A stretch of 64,000 bases of DNA. It comes from Gymnogyps californianus (taxonomy: Eukaryota > Chordata > Aves > Accipitriformes > Cathartidae). Under the pieces are notes generated by a model. The model was not told the origin of the DNA and searched no databases. It saw nothing but the letters and a program-made list of their open reading frames with translations. The position numbers and the translations under genes are program-made. The first letter of the stretch is position 1, and the number at the start of each line of letters is the position of its first letter. This document shows, piece by piece, positions 39,697 through 51,650 of this stretch. The stretch spans positions 38,148,344 through 38,212,343 of the forward strand of contig NC_059474.1 of the NCBI RefSeq assembly GCF_018139145.2, written 5' to 3'.

Positions 39697-41831
39697 CAGG
39701 CAAGCATGCCTATAGAGTGATCTAGATCCCAGTGTGGCACCTTGCACCTTCAGGAGGCAAAACACACGAAGGTAGACCTGTGATAGCTATATTGCCACAA
39801 AACCATCCGTGCTGCAGGAGAAGAAAGCTGTTTCACATTACAACCTTTAGATGTAACAGCAGAGATAATCCTAAGACTTACAAACTTCATATACTTTAGC
39901 ATTCTAACCCTGGGGATAAATAGCAGCTAATAAATAACCACTACTATTAACAGTGTGTCTGTTACTAATTTTTATGCTTCAAGTTTTGCATAGTACAACA
40001 GCTTTCCTTTTCACATACATCTATACATGACACGAGCTGTATTTTAGGGAGATTTTTGGGTTTTATCTATTTAGTAAATCTTAGCATTTAAATAATATTA
40101 AAAGAAGTCATAGGGGAAAGACCTACTGTTTAGGTTAATTCTGTGAATGTCTCAGTATGTTCTGGCACTTCACCTACTCTGTCACTGCAGAATACATGTT
40201 CGTATTGTAAAAAAAGCAACAACAGAAAATAAGTCAGAAACTCTGTCATATACTTGGCCACTGCCTGGAAAGAATAAGGAAGTGAAGATGTTAAATGTTC
40301 TCTGATCCCTCTCTCACATCTTACCTAAAGGGTCATTGAGATCCATAAGCTGTTTCTAATTAGTTGCTAATGACCTGAGAGTTGTGCAAGTTTAGCATCT
40401 TCTGTATCTCATTTGATTTCCCCTTTGGGCTAAAACAATATCAAGAGGGCTAAATGAAGATAAAATACACCTCTCTGATCCCTCTGGTTATTGGAGCAGA
40501 GATGTAAAACCAGGAAGGGCTAAGGGGAAAGACCATCATCATCAGTAGTTTTATAACCTGTATTAACAAAAAAATACAGAAGTGATTGTATAACTATAAA
40601 GCCTTTTCCTTTACTCTTTACAAAACTTGGAGACAAGTGCATGAATGGGAGGGAAGGGTTTGGTGTTTAGTCCCTCATGTCTAGAAGAAGGTTCTTAAAA
40701 CTCTTGAGAAAAGGATTGTGAAAAAGTTACCTCTTCCCTGGAAGACTCAGTGAGTATCAATCAGTTACGCTATAAAGAAGAAAAATATCTCAGCAACAAC
40801 CTGTCTCAGGTGTGTTGGAAAAAAATTGATAGAGGATTAGATTCACTTTTTTTGTTCATTAATTACTATTTGGTATCCTGAACAACTTAGCAGTTGTTTA
40901 TTCAGTTTAGCTGAATTTTTTAATTTAATGACAGTAATATTTGTGAATACTATGGTTACATACCTGTTTCCTATTTGCAAATAAATGAAGAGAGGGTAAT
41001 GTTAGTCTTTAGTAATCCTTAGTGCAACATTTTTATTTGGTTTTTAAAATTTGGACTCATTATAGCTATATAATTGGTTATATATCATACTAAGAACTCA
41101 TTCAGTTGTAAAACATCTCTACATATTTTAACTAAGAATTGCCTCAAGGTGATGAAATAGCAGCAATACAAAATTTCAGAGTTGTAATGCAAGACAGGAA
41201 GTCTCTTTGAAGAGCTGTTGAATCTATAAATCTCGCAAACACTCTAAAATATGCCTTAAAATAAAGTGACCAAACTTGTCATTTAGAAGGAAAAAAATAC
41301 TGACAATATGCCATTACAGCATATTGACTGAGAAGGTAAAGTCACCATGATTAAAATGGAGCCATTCACTTTGAACTAACTCTAGTTGACTCCTCTAATG
41401 TGCCTGAGGATTGTCTGTGGCAAGCCCAGAGGAAATCTTTTGTGCTTCAGTTAGCAATAAGCCTTGCAAATCATTATTCTTTCAAAGACTAACATAGATA
41501 ACTGAGGATACCAGTAATATTTGGGCTTTTGCTTGTACTTGAACCCCTAGGAATCCAAGATACTATTTAAACACATGAACTTTTAAAGTTAGATTTCTGT
41601 TATATGATTTACACTATTTGCCCTTCTTAAGACGTAACTAGGAGTGTCTCAACTGAAAAAACCAAGCAGTAGTGTTCAATCATCCACCAAATATAACAAA
41701 TAAGAATAAAATTACTCAAAGCAATTCACACAGTTTGCAATCCACTAAAAACAGTGTTATCAATAAAATCTCCAGCTAAACTGTTCTTTTTGTTGTTTCA
41801 AAGGGATTGGCCACACCTTATTACATTATTT

Positions 41832-41851
41832 GTATTGTTTTGTTTTGTTTT
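41832..41851. repeat. TTTTG-type pentanucleotide tract
   Basis: About three units of a TGTTT/TTTTG pentamer follow one another. This is a short microsatellite. Confidence 0.8.
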
Positions 41852-43397
41852 CTGGAAATACGAAGCAATCTGTTACAACCAGCTGTTTTGTAATCCTTCA
41901 GTGGCAGAACAGTGGTGGGATTAAGAAGCCCTTGTGATTCTTGTACTTCCTGCTCTGCACTGATAAACATGCAACTTCCATTACAAGCATACAGATTGAT
42001 GCCTGCGTATCTTGCTACACACACTGTAAAACGCAACTGGATAGTCTATTGCTCCTTCTAGGGAAATAATTGCTTTTACTTATGAAGTAATCTTGCATCA
42101 TATTTTTACAGGTTAGTTACTATCACATCTTTCATTTCTATACTTATAAAAAATGAATTTTTTATCTTTGTGTGGGATGAATTCCAGCATTCATGTTATA
42201 AAGAGTGAGTTAAGGTAGGTAAAACTTACTTTAAAAACTTAGCATAGCTCAGACTTTGACTATACTAGATTGCCAAAGCCCAGAATTAAATTTAGTCACA
42301 TATGTGGAAGCATAATAAACAAATGAAAAGACATATTATGGATCAATATAACTGCAATAGCACCTTTGTTCTATGGACTCCAAATAGCAACATATACAAG
42401 TCATGGATGAAATAACATTAGATTTCCAGGAGCCTATCTACACACAACAAGCACTGAGTGAGGTGTATACTTATAGATTTATCCTATTCAAACATACTGG
42501 GCTTGATCAGTCAAAGACAGTACTCCATTTAAAGCTGCTGCAACATTAATGTCGTAGCTTGTCTCCATTTTTCAGCTAAATAGAGGTTTTCTTTTTCACA
42601 TCACATAAAGTCTTCAACCAGCTCAAGCCTTCTAATAAATTGCAAACTCTGTTACAGTATATCTTCTATTATGCCGCTTGTTACTTTAGTAAGACAGGAA
42701 ATTAAAGCAATAAAACACCTTCAAAATGATAGGGCACACTCAGGCAGTCATTTTTCTTATGTTCCAGTATTATTCTTCAAAAGACCTTTTATGATACTAA
42801 TATTAAATTCTTTGAAGTCTGAAGAATCTGTTGAAAGTGTTGAATTTCTAAGATATAAAGCTCAAATATTGCATCTACTCATGCATTTATTAAAACTGGG
42901 AATGTGGGATGGAATTAAAAAAAGCACAAAATGCAATGCAGCTAAATAATATATGACCTGATACATTTTAGATCCACATTAGAGAGTACATTGTGTGGAA
43001 ATTTGATTTAATGCTAAGGAAAATCTATTTTGCTTTTGTCTCACCTTACGTGGCCAAATGCACGCCAGATGTGGTCATTCATATAAAAGGTTGGTAACTG
43101 CACACTGAAGCACAGAAAACCAGACAAATACTATAATGGTTACTTATTCAGCATGCTCACATAAAGCAAATTGAATCAAGCTTATGAAACTGTGCATTCT
43201 TTATTAACCCCATAGAAAAAGGTCACATTGACTGCTCTTCTAATGGTATGCACACTAAAAAGATTGAAAGAGATCATGTGAAAGAAAAGCATGGAAAATG
43301 CTAAGTCTCCTGATGAAACCTTTCCAAAATGAAATTAATAAAAATGTTGAAAGATTTATCTCATTGTTAAGAACTAAATACATGTGATTACATGTTT

Positions 43398-43504
43398 AGA
43401 GGGGAAAAGGGAAAGGGAAAGGGAAGGGAAAGACAGACAATGAAAGAAAGTAAATGAAAGACAAAGAGAAAGAGAGAGAGGAGAAAGAACGAGACAAAGA
43501 AAAA
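43398..43504. repeat. Polypurine low-complexity tract
   Basis: The plus strand is pure purine for 36 bases (43,398-43,433), built from GGGAAA and GGGAA units. It then continues purine-rich with GAAA, GACA and GA units to about 43,504. The first part is mirror-symmetric, the configuration that permits intramolecular triplex (H-DNA) in supercoiled DNA. It is a composite microsatellite rather than a mobile element. Confidence 0.9.
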
Positions 43505-43510
43505 TTAAAA

Positions 43511-46069
43511 CTAACCTAAGCTACCAAAGATGATGCTCAATGTCTGTTAAGTATGCATCGTGATGTTGACTATATGATAGAAGTAGAGTCCTTGCTTATC
43601 AAGTGGGCTGAGTGAAGGTGTTCAATTAGGAAGCCTTGAGAAGAGTGAATGTTCACCATGTAAGTCCTGAGATCTCTGCAATTTTAAGTTATATATTCAC
43701 TTTCAGTTTCACTGTAGCCATCAATTTTCCAGTTTCATTTGATCTGTTTTATAGAGATTTAAAAAAAACTTTGGTGAAAGTTCCCATTTAGTACATGGAC
43801 ACTTTCATTTAGCAGTATGTAACAATATATGCTTAGCAGCTACACCATTGCCATTCTGCTTAAAATTTACAGGTTCAAATTAAAAATAAGTCTTCTACTT
43901 TTTCTATACACTAACATAATGGAAATAAAGTGTAAGTATATGAAATACTCAAGGTAAATAGGCTATTTTGTCAATTCCCTCTAGTTCTGCAGCAACCACT
44001 TTTTCCTTCTTTAGCACAATTTTTCATTTTTTTTCGTGTATGTTTGGCTAGAAATTAACTGGGCCAAGTCTAAGATATAACCACCCAGTAACTTATGTTT
44101 CCTTTCTCATTTTTGACACATTTCTTCTCTGTCGGAATTCCAAAGCAATCAACTACCTGGGGATATATACTTCTCCAGAGATCTCCCCTCCACTATATCA
44201 ATTAACTCAAAAGCAATTTTGGATACCTTCCAATGCACTATCACCATCTGGTCTCCCTTAAGCCTCACAAGCTGGAATAGACTTGAATTGGTCAGAATGA
44301 TGCTAATTTTCTAAATTATTTACAAATTAGGCATGTTCTTCCTCTGTTTCCTTTCTTCAGTTTGTTAAGAAATTTCCTAGTGACCTAAACAATCCTTGGG
44401 AATCTTTTTTAACATTTAAAACAAGTCTTGGAGACTGTGTGGGGATCACCTGACTCACTGCAGTGTGATACTCTTCAAGAGTACGTCCCTTATGATTCTG
44501 ATGGAGGGAACTGTGAAAGTGCATTTCAGCTTCCACCTAGCCTGTGAATCTGGCTATCATTTTTATGTAAAACAAGCTTATGGAGCAAAAAGTCAGCCCA
44601 TTGGTCTTATTTGATACAGAATGAGGTATGGCTGGGCAACATGACACGCCCAAAGAGATGGAAGGTACTTCTAGACTTAGTAATGTTGAGGCACCCAGGA
44701 AAGTAAATTTTCAGGGTTACAGAGAGGTCCACCTCCAAAATTAGTAAAAATATAGTTTTGTTCTCTTTTTCCTATCAAGAGAACACAGATCTTCTCCTCT
44801 GTTTAGGTTCTATAGCATGTTTACCACTTGATGCATAAAGAAATCTGACTAAAATATGTCATATGATACATGTTTTTCTTCCTCTGCCCAGGAGAACAAG
44901 TCTTCTCAACATAGAAGCTCTTCTGCATTTATGGGGAGGGAGGAAAGAAGAAAAGCAGAAGTCGTCTTCTTACTTTATTCCATATTCCACTTAAGGTATT
45001 TTTGTTTGAGATGGCAAGGAAATTTTGCGTACTACAGACTGACCTTGTGTACTTCCCTGTCTGTTCCCAGATGACTCTAGGTTGATGTCCTTTAGCTTTT
45101 GCTCCTTATTTTTGCCTCTTCCTACTGTCATGTATAATAGATTAGGAATCTCTTCATAATTACCAATCCCTCAAGGCCAGCGTGTCTTCTACCACCAGAT
45201 CTGAAAATTGCACTTTAATTATGCATTCAGAATTGGAAAAACAACTGTGACTATAACCTCACTGGTGAAAAGACGGCATAAAAGATCTATGAGAAAAATT
45301 TGCTCTGCCACAGCTTTGGCTCTAAATTCTAACAGCTACAACCTGTAAAATTTCACAAGTACACTCCCAGCACTGGGGATTTTGTTAGTAAAGGGGAAGA
45401 CTCTGCTATAGGGATTTATTGGAAACTCCTTGACTCGTTGCTAGAAAACCTAGAACTCCTAGGGATACTTCCATTGGCCGTAAGTCTTATGTCTTGGTAC
45501 TGGGGGAACAAAAAAGTTACGTTGGAGCTTTTCCTCCTAAAATATGGCATAATCATTGGCCATTACCTAAAACTTAAGTTTTGAAAAATAGTATTGTGCA
45601 TGATTGCAGGTGTGCAAAGGTATAAATATGTGCATTTAAATATGTGTGTGTGTGTGTGTACATGCAGATGGTCACATTTATTACTAAATGTCACAAGTTA
45701 TGAAAAATCACATTTCTTGGGTGTTCTTTTTTCATAGATCTATTTGGCAATTCCTTCTAAGAGCCGAGCACTGAAGAAATTATCCATGGCTAAATAGGAA
45801 GATATACTAAAAAGAAGACTGATTTGTTAATGTCATTATGTACCACATTCCCTGAAAAGATAAATCCTAACTGAAATATGAACCCAAAAAAGGATTTGTG
45901 TTCTATCTCCAAAAAAGGCTGGACTAGGAAAAAATGTCTCTGAAAATCTGAACAAAAAAATGGAATGAAAACTATTAGAAATAATTCATAAAATAAACTA
46001 AATGTGAGTTATGCCCCTCTGGTTTGCGGGGGTAATATGAAGGCAGGGAGGTTTCCTGTTCAGAGCAAA
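43511..46069. other. AT-rich non-coding sequence, no gene seen
   Basis: Nothing coding was recognised. A TG microsatellite lies at 45,643-45,658. Frames are at most about 88 codons, and the longest (46,004-46,270) runs through an old SINE. Confidence 0.5.
45643..45658. repeat. (TG)8 microsatellite
   Basis: Eight exact TG dinucleotides occur in a row, flanked by TA on both sides. It is short enough to be only mildly polymorphic. Confidence 0.9.
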
Positions 46070-46165
46070 TGGCTGTGGGCAAGAGGATTCTTGGTTCTAA
46101 TCCCCACTGAGCCAACCTCAGGCAAGTCATTCAGCTTCCCTTTGCTGCAGTCAATCCAGCTTAAA
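46070..46165 (+). mobile_element. Old tRNA-derived SINE of MIR/CORE-SINE type, degraded
   Basis: The order of words matches the MIR/CORE-SINE layout: an A-box-like TGGCTGTGGGCAAGAGG, then a B-box GGTTCTAATCC at 46,093-46,103, then a core resembling CCTTGGGCAAGTCACTTAACCTC (here CCTCAGGCAAGTCATTCAGC at 46,117-46,136) and the remains of a CTCAGTTTCC segment. The head of such SINEs derives from a tRNA and carries an internal RNA polymerase III promoter. This copy is diverged, truncated at its 3' end and surely inactive. It also explains the 88-codon frame across it. The exact subfamily cannot be named by eye. Confidence 0.62.
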
Positions 46166-47942
46166 AATGCAAAAAGCAGGACCTCAGTGAAGCCAGATGC
46201 TGCATCTATGCCAAGCTATCTCTTGGGTAAACAGACTGGGAAAAAAAAGTGTAAGAAGCAGACTATATAAAGGAGGGGAAAAAAGCATTCTTAATGGTTT
46301 GCAAGAGGTTGAACAGAGGCCAAATACACCACCATACTGACAGAGAACATTTCCTACTAGAATTTGAGACGTTATACTAAAGTAGGTTCATTTGCTATTG
46401 AGATTTCTCAATTTAATGATATTGTACCCTGCAGAAAATATTTATTGTATTTTGATAATAATTTACTAATTTACAGTCAGGAATTAGGACCCTTCCAAAG
46501 TCACAAATATTGTAAAAATACATTAGTAACTTAAGACATTATAATTTTTAAAATACAGGGATTTCTTCTCACATAAAATGAAACAACAACTCAGTTGTTC
46601 AGTGAATTCCCCTCTGCCTCCAAACATTTTACTAAAAAGATGAATATGAGAACAGAATCGACAACTTTAGGGTATGATACACAAGTAAAAGATAATGAAA
46701 ACTAGAATTAAATTCATGGGCTGCATTTGTTTTCTCTGCATGCTTAATAGAGTCTCCCATTGTTACGGACTCTGTAAGTAATCATAGATTTCTTATTTAG
46801 TCTACTGGAAGAAAAACTGAGGTACTATGAGGATTAAAATGACACAAATTAAAAAATAGATAAAATATACACGTATGGGCTACTTGGTTGGTATTTTTTC
46901 TGCCAGCATGTAAAAAATTATAGATGCACTAAACATTTCAGAAATCATTCTCTTTACAGCACCATGCATGGAGTTGTCAGTTTTTGCCACTGAGCTTTGT
47001 TGATTTATATTAAATACCTAATTTAAATATAAAAGGGATGGTTACATTTATTGCACACTTGAGTATTTAGGAATACCTATTGATATCGCAGCACTTCTTT
47101 TTTTTATTTATATAAAAGTAATCCATACAAATAAATAGGAGCAATGCTGATCAGCCGAAGGAACTATGGCCATTTTTTGCTTTTCAGACACGTTTCATTA
47201 TAGGCTGTAAATAAACAGAGTAGTCAGTGTACTACACAATATTAATTCTAAACATATACTCTAATTGTCCTGATGAAGAAACTACTAGGTGAGACTGTTC
47301 TATGATACGCATTAGGTCAGCACACCTAATCATCTCAGTGTCTCTTTTAACTTGAGAAAGTATCCTTGTACTCAGCACACCTGTGCCACAGTTTACTTAA
47401 TGAACATGTATTAAAAGATATTATTCTGCCACATATTGTAAATAAAACTTTGGGCCACTGTAGTGTCAGTAAAGAATGAAATTAAATGACTTAATTGCAA
47501 TACTGATAGGACACCCTTGCAGTAGGGGTCCAAGGATTCCTCATGCTTTGAATTCTTTTTTCTGCTATCTGTTGGAAGATCACTGTAGGTCGGTCATGCA
47601 AACTGTCTCTTTTTTCCTCCCAAGGAAAGCAGTGAGGAAAAATAGTAATACCTGTGTTATGATACCGCACTGAGGGCAATGGGTTTGGAAGGAAAGGATG
47701 TGAAACTGGAGTGCAAGTGTGGACAAAACAGTTGCTCTCCCACCAGCATGGTTCTATGGGAATCCATTAAGTTGATGGCTGGCACACACTATTATCGCTG
47801 ACTTGAGAGAAGTGAACGAAATCTAACCAGAGAACAAGCTGTCATCTAAGAGAACAATAAATACACTAAAAGATAGCTGTTATTTTGTATACTTAGAAGT
47901 CTGCCAGCAAACGTAAAATGAACTTGAATAATTATTTCTAAC
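46166..47942. other. AT-rich non-coding sequence, no gene seen
   Basis: No gene or repeat body was recognised. AT-rich words with TATAAAA and TTTATT occur around 47,020-47,120. Two opposite-strand frames at 47,476-47,679 overlap each other and have no domain. Confidence 0.5.
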
Positions 47943-48525
47943 TGTCCTGGTTTCAGCTAGGACAGAGTTAATTTTTTTCCTAGTAGCTGGTATAGTGCTG
48001 TGTTTTGGATTTAGTAGGAAAATAATGTTGATAACACACTGATGGTTTTAGTTGTTGCTAAGTAGTGTTTATACTAAGTCAAGGATTTTTCAGCTTCTCA
48101 TGCCCAGCCAGCAAGAAGGCTGGAGGGGCACAAGAAGCTGGGAGGGGACACCGCCAGGACAGCTGACCCAAACTGGCCAAAGAGCTATTCCATACCATAT
48201 GACATCATGCCCAGTATATAAACTGGGGAGCTGGCTGGGAGGGGCGGATCGCGGCTCGGGAACTAACTGGGCATCGGTCAACGAGTGGTGAGCAATTGCA
48301 TTGTGCACCACTTGCTTTGTATAGTTTAATTCTTTTAGTATTGCTGTTGTCATATTATTATTATCATTATCATTGTTTTTCATTCCTTTCTGTCCCATTA
48401 AACTGTCTTTATCTCAACTCACGAGTTTTTTTTTCCTGATTCTCTCCCCCATCCGGGGGGGGGGGGCGGGCAGTGAGCGAGCAGCTGCGTGGTGCTTAGC
48501 TGCTGGCTGGGGTTAAACCACGACA
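47943..48525 (+). mobile_element. Solo LTR of an avian endogenous retrovirus (ERVL-like)
   Basis: A 583-bp LTR begins TGTCCTGGTTTCAGC and ends GGTTAAACCACGACA, the TG...CA ends typical of retroviral LTRs. It is flanked by CTAAC (47,938-47,942) and CTAGC (48,526-48,530), a 5-bp target-site duplication with one mismatch; five bases is the usual length for ERVL-type integrases. Internal landmarks are a CRE-like TGACATCA at 48,200-48,207, a TATA box starting at 48,215, and an ATTAAA polyadenylation signal at 48,397-48,402. There is no gag, pol or env sequence beside it, so it is a solo LTR left by recombination. A second copy lies inverted at 63.0 kb. Overlapping frames at 48,052-48,398 are by-products. 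Confidence 0.93.
48200..48220 (+). promoter_or_regulatory. U3 promoter core of the plus-strand LTR (CRE-like site and TATA box)
   Basis: TGACATCA (48,200-48,207) differs from the CREB/ATF palindrome by one base, and a TATATAAA-type box follows at 48,215-48,222. The spacing is what one expects for a proximal activator site and core promoter. The same arrangement exists in the second LTR, indicating it belonged to the ancestral LTR. Activity today is unknown. Confidence 0.55.
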
Positions 48526-48567
48526 CTAGCATAGGAAAAAAAACTTTGTTTGGACCCATCTCATACA

Positions 48568-48612
48568 AAATCTCTGCCTCTGCTCCTTAATCTGTAAACA
48601 GATACAAGAAGA
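48568..48612 (+). mobile_element. Possible MIR/CORE-SINE remnant
   Basis: TCTCTGCCTCTGCTCCTTAA followed by TCTGTAAACAGATA resembles the MIR segment TCTCTGTGCCTCAGTTTCCTCATCTGTAAAATGGGGATAA. Only this piece is recognisable and its 5' part is absent; it starts some 40 bp after the LTR end. The match is short and could be chance. Confidence 0.3.
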
Positions 48613-51189
48613 AACTCCATCCATTTCTTCATGTCCAGTCATTAGGGGATTTTTGAGAAAGGTGTGGAACCAAATATTGCAAGGTCATAGGACCAAAAAT
48701 GCTTAGTCACAACAGACAGGAAAAAAAGCCAGCTCTGCCACTGGGAATTTGGAAATGTCATGCCTGCCAGATATTCTCTGGGACGTCAGCAAGTCCCAAA
48801 TCAGAGAACCTCAAAAAAATCTGAATGCTTTGACCAAAGTTTGCTAGGGTTTAATCCTACGGTTTGATCTTTCACAGCAAGAAAACTTCATGCTAGAAAG
48901 TTGAAAATGCTATAGGCTTAATTAATTCTGTATAAATAACTCCATCACCTCTTCTCCAAGATTCAATATTGGACATAATTTAAAATTCAATTTTTGCCAT
49001 CTTTTTTTTTTTTTTTTAAATGCAGGGCTATACTAAATGAGAGTCATATGAAACAAGAAGTACTTTTGAAGAACTGTCCTAACAGATGTGATTCCAGTGG
49101 ATCCACAATCCTACTCTAGCTTCAAAGACTAATCAATTCCCTCACACAGTTCTATGTTAAGACAGAGTTTTGGGAGTCATACCTCAACGTATGCTTTCAG
49201 GAGGCACAAAATAATATTTTGATTTGGTGTAGTCCTAGTTCTGTCCCAAAAATATAACAAAAAGTATTCTGGTAAATGTATGTTATAATTAGAATATATT
49301 TCAATAATCAAATGTGTAAAATATGACTAAATTATTTGGGAAGTGACACAACACAAAGGAAACGCAACCTTCTTTCCCTCCCCTTCTCATTTTAAACTCA
49401 GCGCAAGACAAAACAGAATTACCAGTGAGGACAAAGAAATATGCTCATGCCTGCTAAAGATGCCACACGCAGGCATCTGGAACTGCTTATTTATCTTCCA
49501 TTCTGGATTGGTGAAGATGAAAGGGTTAACAAATTAGGACTGAAAGTAACTTTTCTGTTTCTAAATCAGATCTGTTCAGACATGCCACATACACTTGTTC
49601 TCATCAAGGATTAACTGCATGACAAGCTTGAACTTTTAACACCAAACTATTTTGAGATATGGGAGAGCCAAAAAAGGTCACAACACTTCCATAAAACTGA
49701 AACATGTAAATTTTTCACAATATCATCACTCAAAAATGACTCCCCTTATTTTCTTCGACCTTTCCAAAATAACCCACCATTGATCTAAGACTAAGAATGA
49801 GAAATAACAACTCAAATGTGCATTTCCTCCCCCTTGGAAGTTTCAATGGGTGAAAATAGGCCTTGGAATACAGTAGTTCATGTTACCTTCACTTGGGAGT
49901 TGCCACCCAAACCACAGTGCAATAGCATCTAATCTGAATTCAGAGGCAACAGCCAGACATCATCCAAGAATAAAATTCTGTGTTTCAGAAAAAGGAAAAG
50001 CTAGCTACCTGCTTTTCTAGCTCCTTGCAGAAGCTGGATGCATTACTGCTTGCAGATAGGGTTTTTTTGTCAAATGAATGATAATGATGAACAAGAGGTA
50101 AGGGGTAAAAAATAGGAGTAAGTTTGTTGCTACATCACTGTCCTGAACCACAAATAGGAGATCGTTATAAAAAGATGTCTCAATTGCAAATTAATAAAGT
50201 TTTCCATTTATTCAACTTCCTATGATGCTTTTTCCAGGTATGACGTTAACTGTTAAATAGTAAGTATGCAAACTACTGGATAAACATTTGAAACAAAATA
50301 AATTAATATTTACAAAATGCAGAAATAATAAAAGCCTGCATTTAAAAAACATCACTGTTCAGAGATTTTTGGCTTGATCCAAAGCACTGCATTTTTTTCC
50401 CCCAGTACCTAGCTGTGGATTACGGTAGTGTGGCTCATCATTACAATTCTCACTTTCAAATCAACTTTTGGTTCACTTGCCTTTTGTAAGTTTTCCATCC
50501 CCATGGAAAAAAGAAGGGGGAATATGGGTGTGAGCATTTAATTTGCTTGTGGTTTCCTGTTGAATAGTATGATCGCTACTGAGTTTTAGGCTGTGTTCAT
50601 GAATGAAATAAAAGTCACCTAAAGACAAGGTAGATGTAATCTTTCAAACTTTGAACTTTTCCAAAGAGCTCTAACTTACTCTACCAAAATGGGCTTTAAC
50701 TAACCATATAAAAATCCTGTAATTTTGCAGCATTTTCAGTGCTAACTTAAAAGGGTGATTAATTCATATTCTGCATTTGAACAAAAATAGAAATGAAAAA
50801 GTAACTTTGCAGGATCATAAATGACCGATGACTTACTAGAACACAGAATTAAATCTGTGAATTAAATGTGGAGGTGCTAGAGATCTAAAGCTGACTGCAA
50901 GCTGGACTGAAACACGCTATGATTTCGGTAAATTTTTTACTGAATTCATGTCACTAAAGCTGTCAAACTTTCTACCAGAAATCAGCTAGTGACATTTTAA
51001 TGACTTTTTCTCAGACACACGTGCCCATCCCCCTACTTCTTCCAAGGGGGAAAGACTTTCTTTTCCAAACTTACAGTACGCTAATGTGAATCTCCTACTG
51101 CATGCCCTCACAATAAACTTCTACCTTTCTCTGTTCAGTGTTACAAAACACTTTTCAGACTCTAATTAAGATCTTCCGTGATCAGTGCA
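48613..51189. other. AT-rich non-coding sequence, no gene seen
   Basis: No gene was recognised. A run of 16 T lies at 49,002-49,017. A short GGCTTGATCCAAAGC at 50,371-50,385 resembles one end of the ancient palindromic repeat seen at 13.8 kb, but is too short to call. Confidence 0.5.
49002..49017. repeat. Poly(T) run of 16
   Basis: This is an uninterrupted homopolymer T run followed by AAATGCAGG. No retrocopy could be recognised on either side. Confidence 0.85.
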
Positions 51190-51650
51190 ACCGGACTAGG
51201 TCCTGCTCCTCCAGAGCTGCCACATGGCCCCTCTGCCCCGGGCCAGGAGAGCCAGGCCAGGGCCGTGCCACTAGGCCGCACCGCTGTGTTTGAGAGAAAA
51301 CATTGTTATTGGCAGTTTACTGTATAAACATCAACCCCCGGCTGTTTTTGCCACAGGTCCAGCCCAGAAGCTAAAAGGGAGAATCATCTCCTTACCTCCT
51401 TGCGGCTTCGCGTGGGGGAGGAAGCGGGCGGCTGTCCCTGAGGGCTGCTGGGGCGGGAGGGCAGCGCTGGGAGCTTGGGATACTCCTGGGGTCAGCACCT
51501 TGCCACACCTGGAGAGTCCCGGGAGGGAGGAGGCTCCTGCAGAGACCCCCTTCCCCAGGCCTTGAGAAAGCAGTGCTGCCCAGAGAGGCACTGCGTGCTG
51601 CCGTGTCGGCAGGAAAGGGCTCGTCCTGCAGAGAGCCCGTTTTTGTCCGA
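51190..51650. other. GC-rich, relatively CpG-rich patch; candidate promoter or decayed element
   Basis: By eye GC exceeds 60% here against about 35% outside, and about 20 CpGs occur in 460 bases, roughly half of expectation but far above the rest of the window. A TATAAA lies at 51,323-51,328 and an AATAAA at 51,671-51,676 just outside. The longest frame of the window (145 codons, minus strand, 51,331-51,768) crosses this patch, but GC-rich DNA has few stops and the translated sequence shows no domain. It could be a small CpG island of an unannotated non-coding transcript, or an unrecognised LTR-type element. No function is assigned. Confidence 0.4.

Larger units (their letters stand above)
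38671..43397. other. AT-rich non-coding sequence, no gene seen
   Basis: No gene was recognised. An exact 11-bp tandem duplication lies at 39,675-39,696 and a TTTTG-type tract at 41,832-41,851. The frame at 42,671-42,949 (92 codons) has no recognisable domain. The region around 40,300-40,450 has an enhancer-like texture (TTTCTAATTAGTTGCTAATG near 40,352) but nothing decisive. Confidence 0.5.

Noticed and set aside
46093..46103. tRNA gene suggested by a B-box sequence
   Set aside because: No cloverleaf could be folded around it, and the downstream sequence matches a MIR/CORE-type SINE instead.
48052..48398. Open frames of 79 and 102 codons on opposite strands
   Set aside because: Both lie within the plus-strand LTR and reflect repeat sequence.
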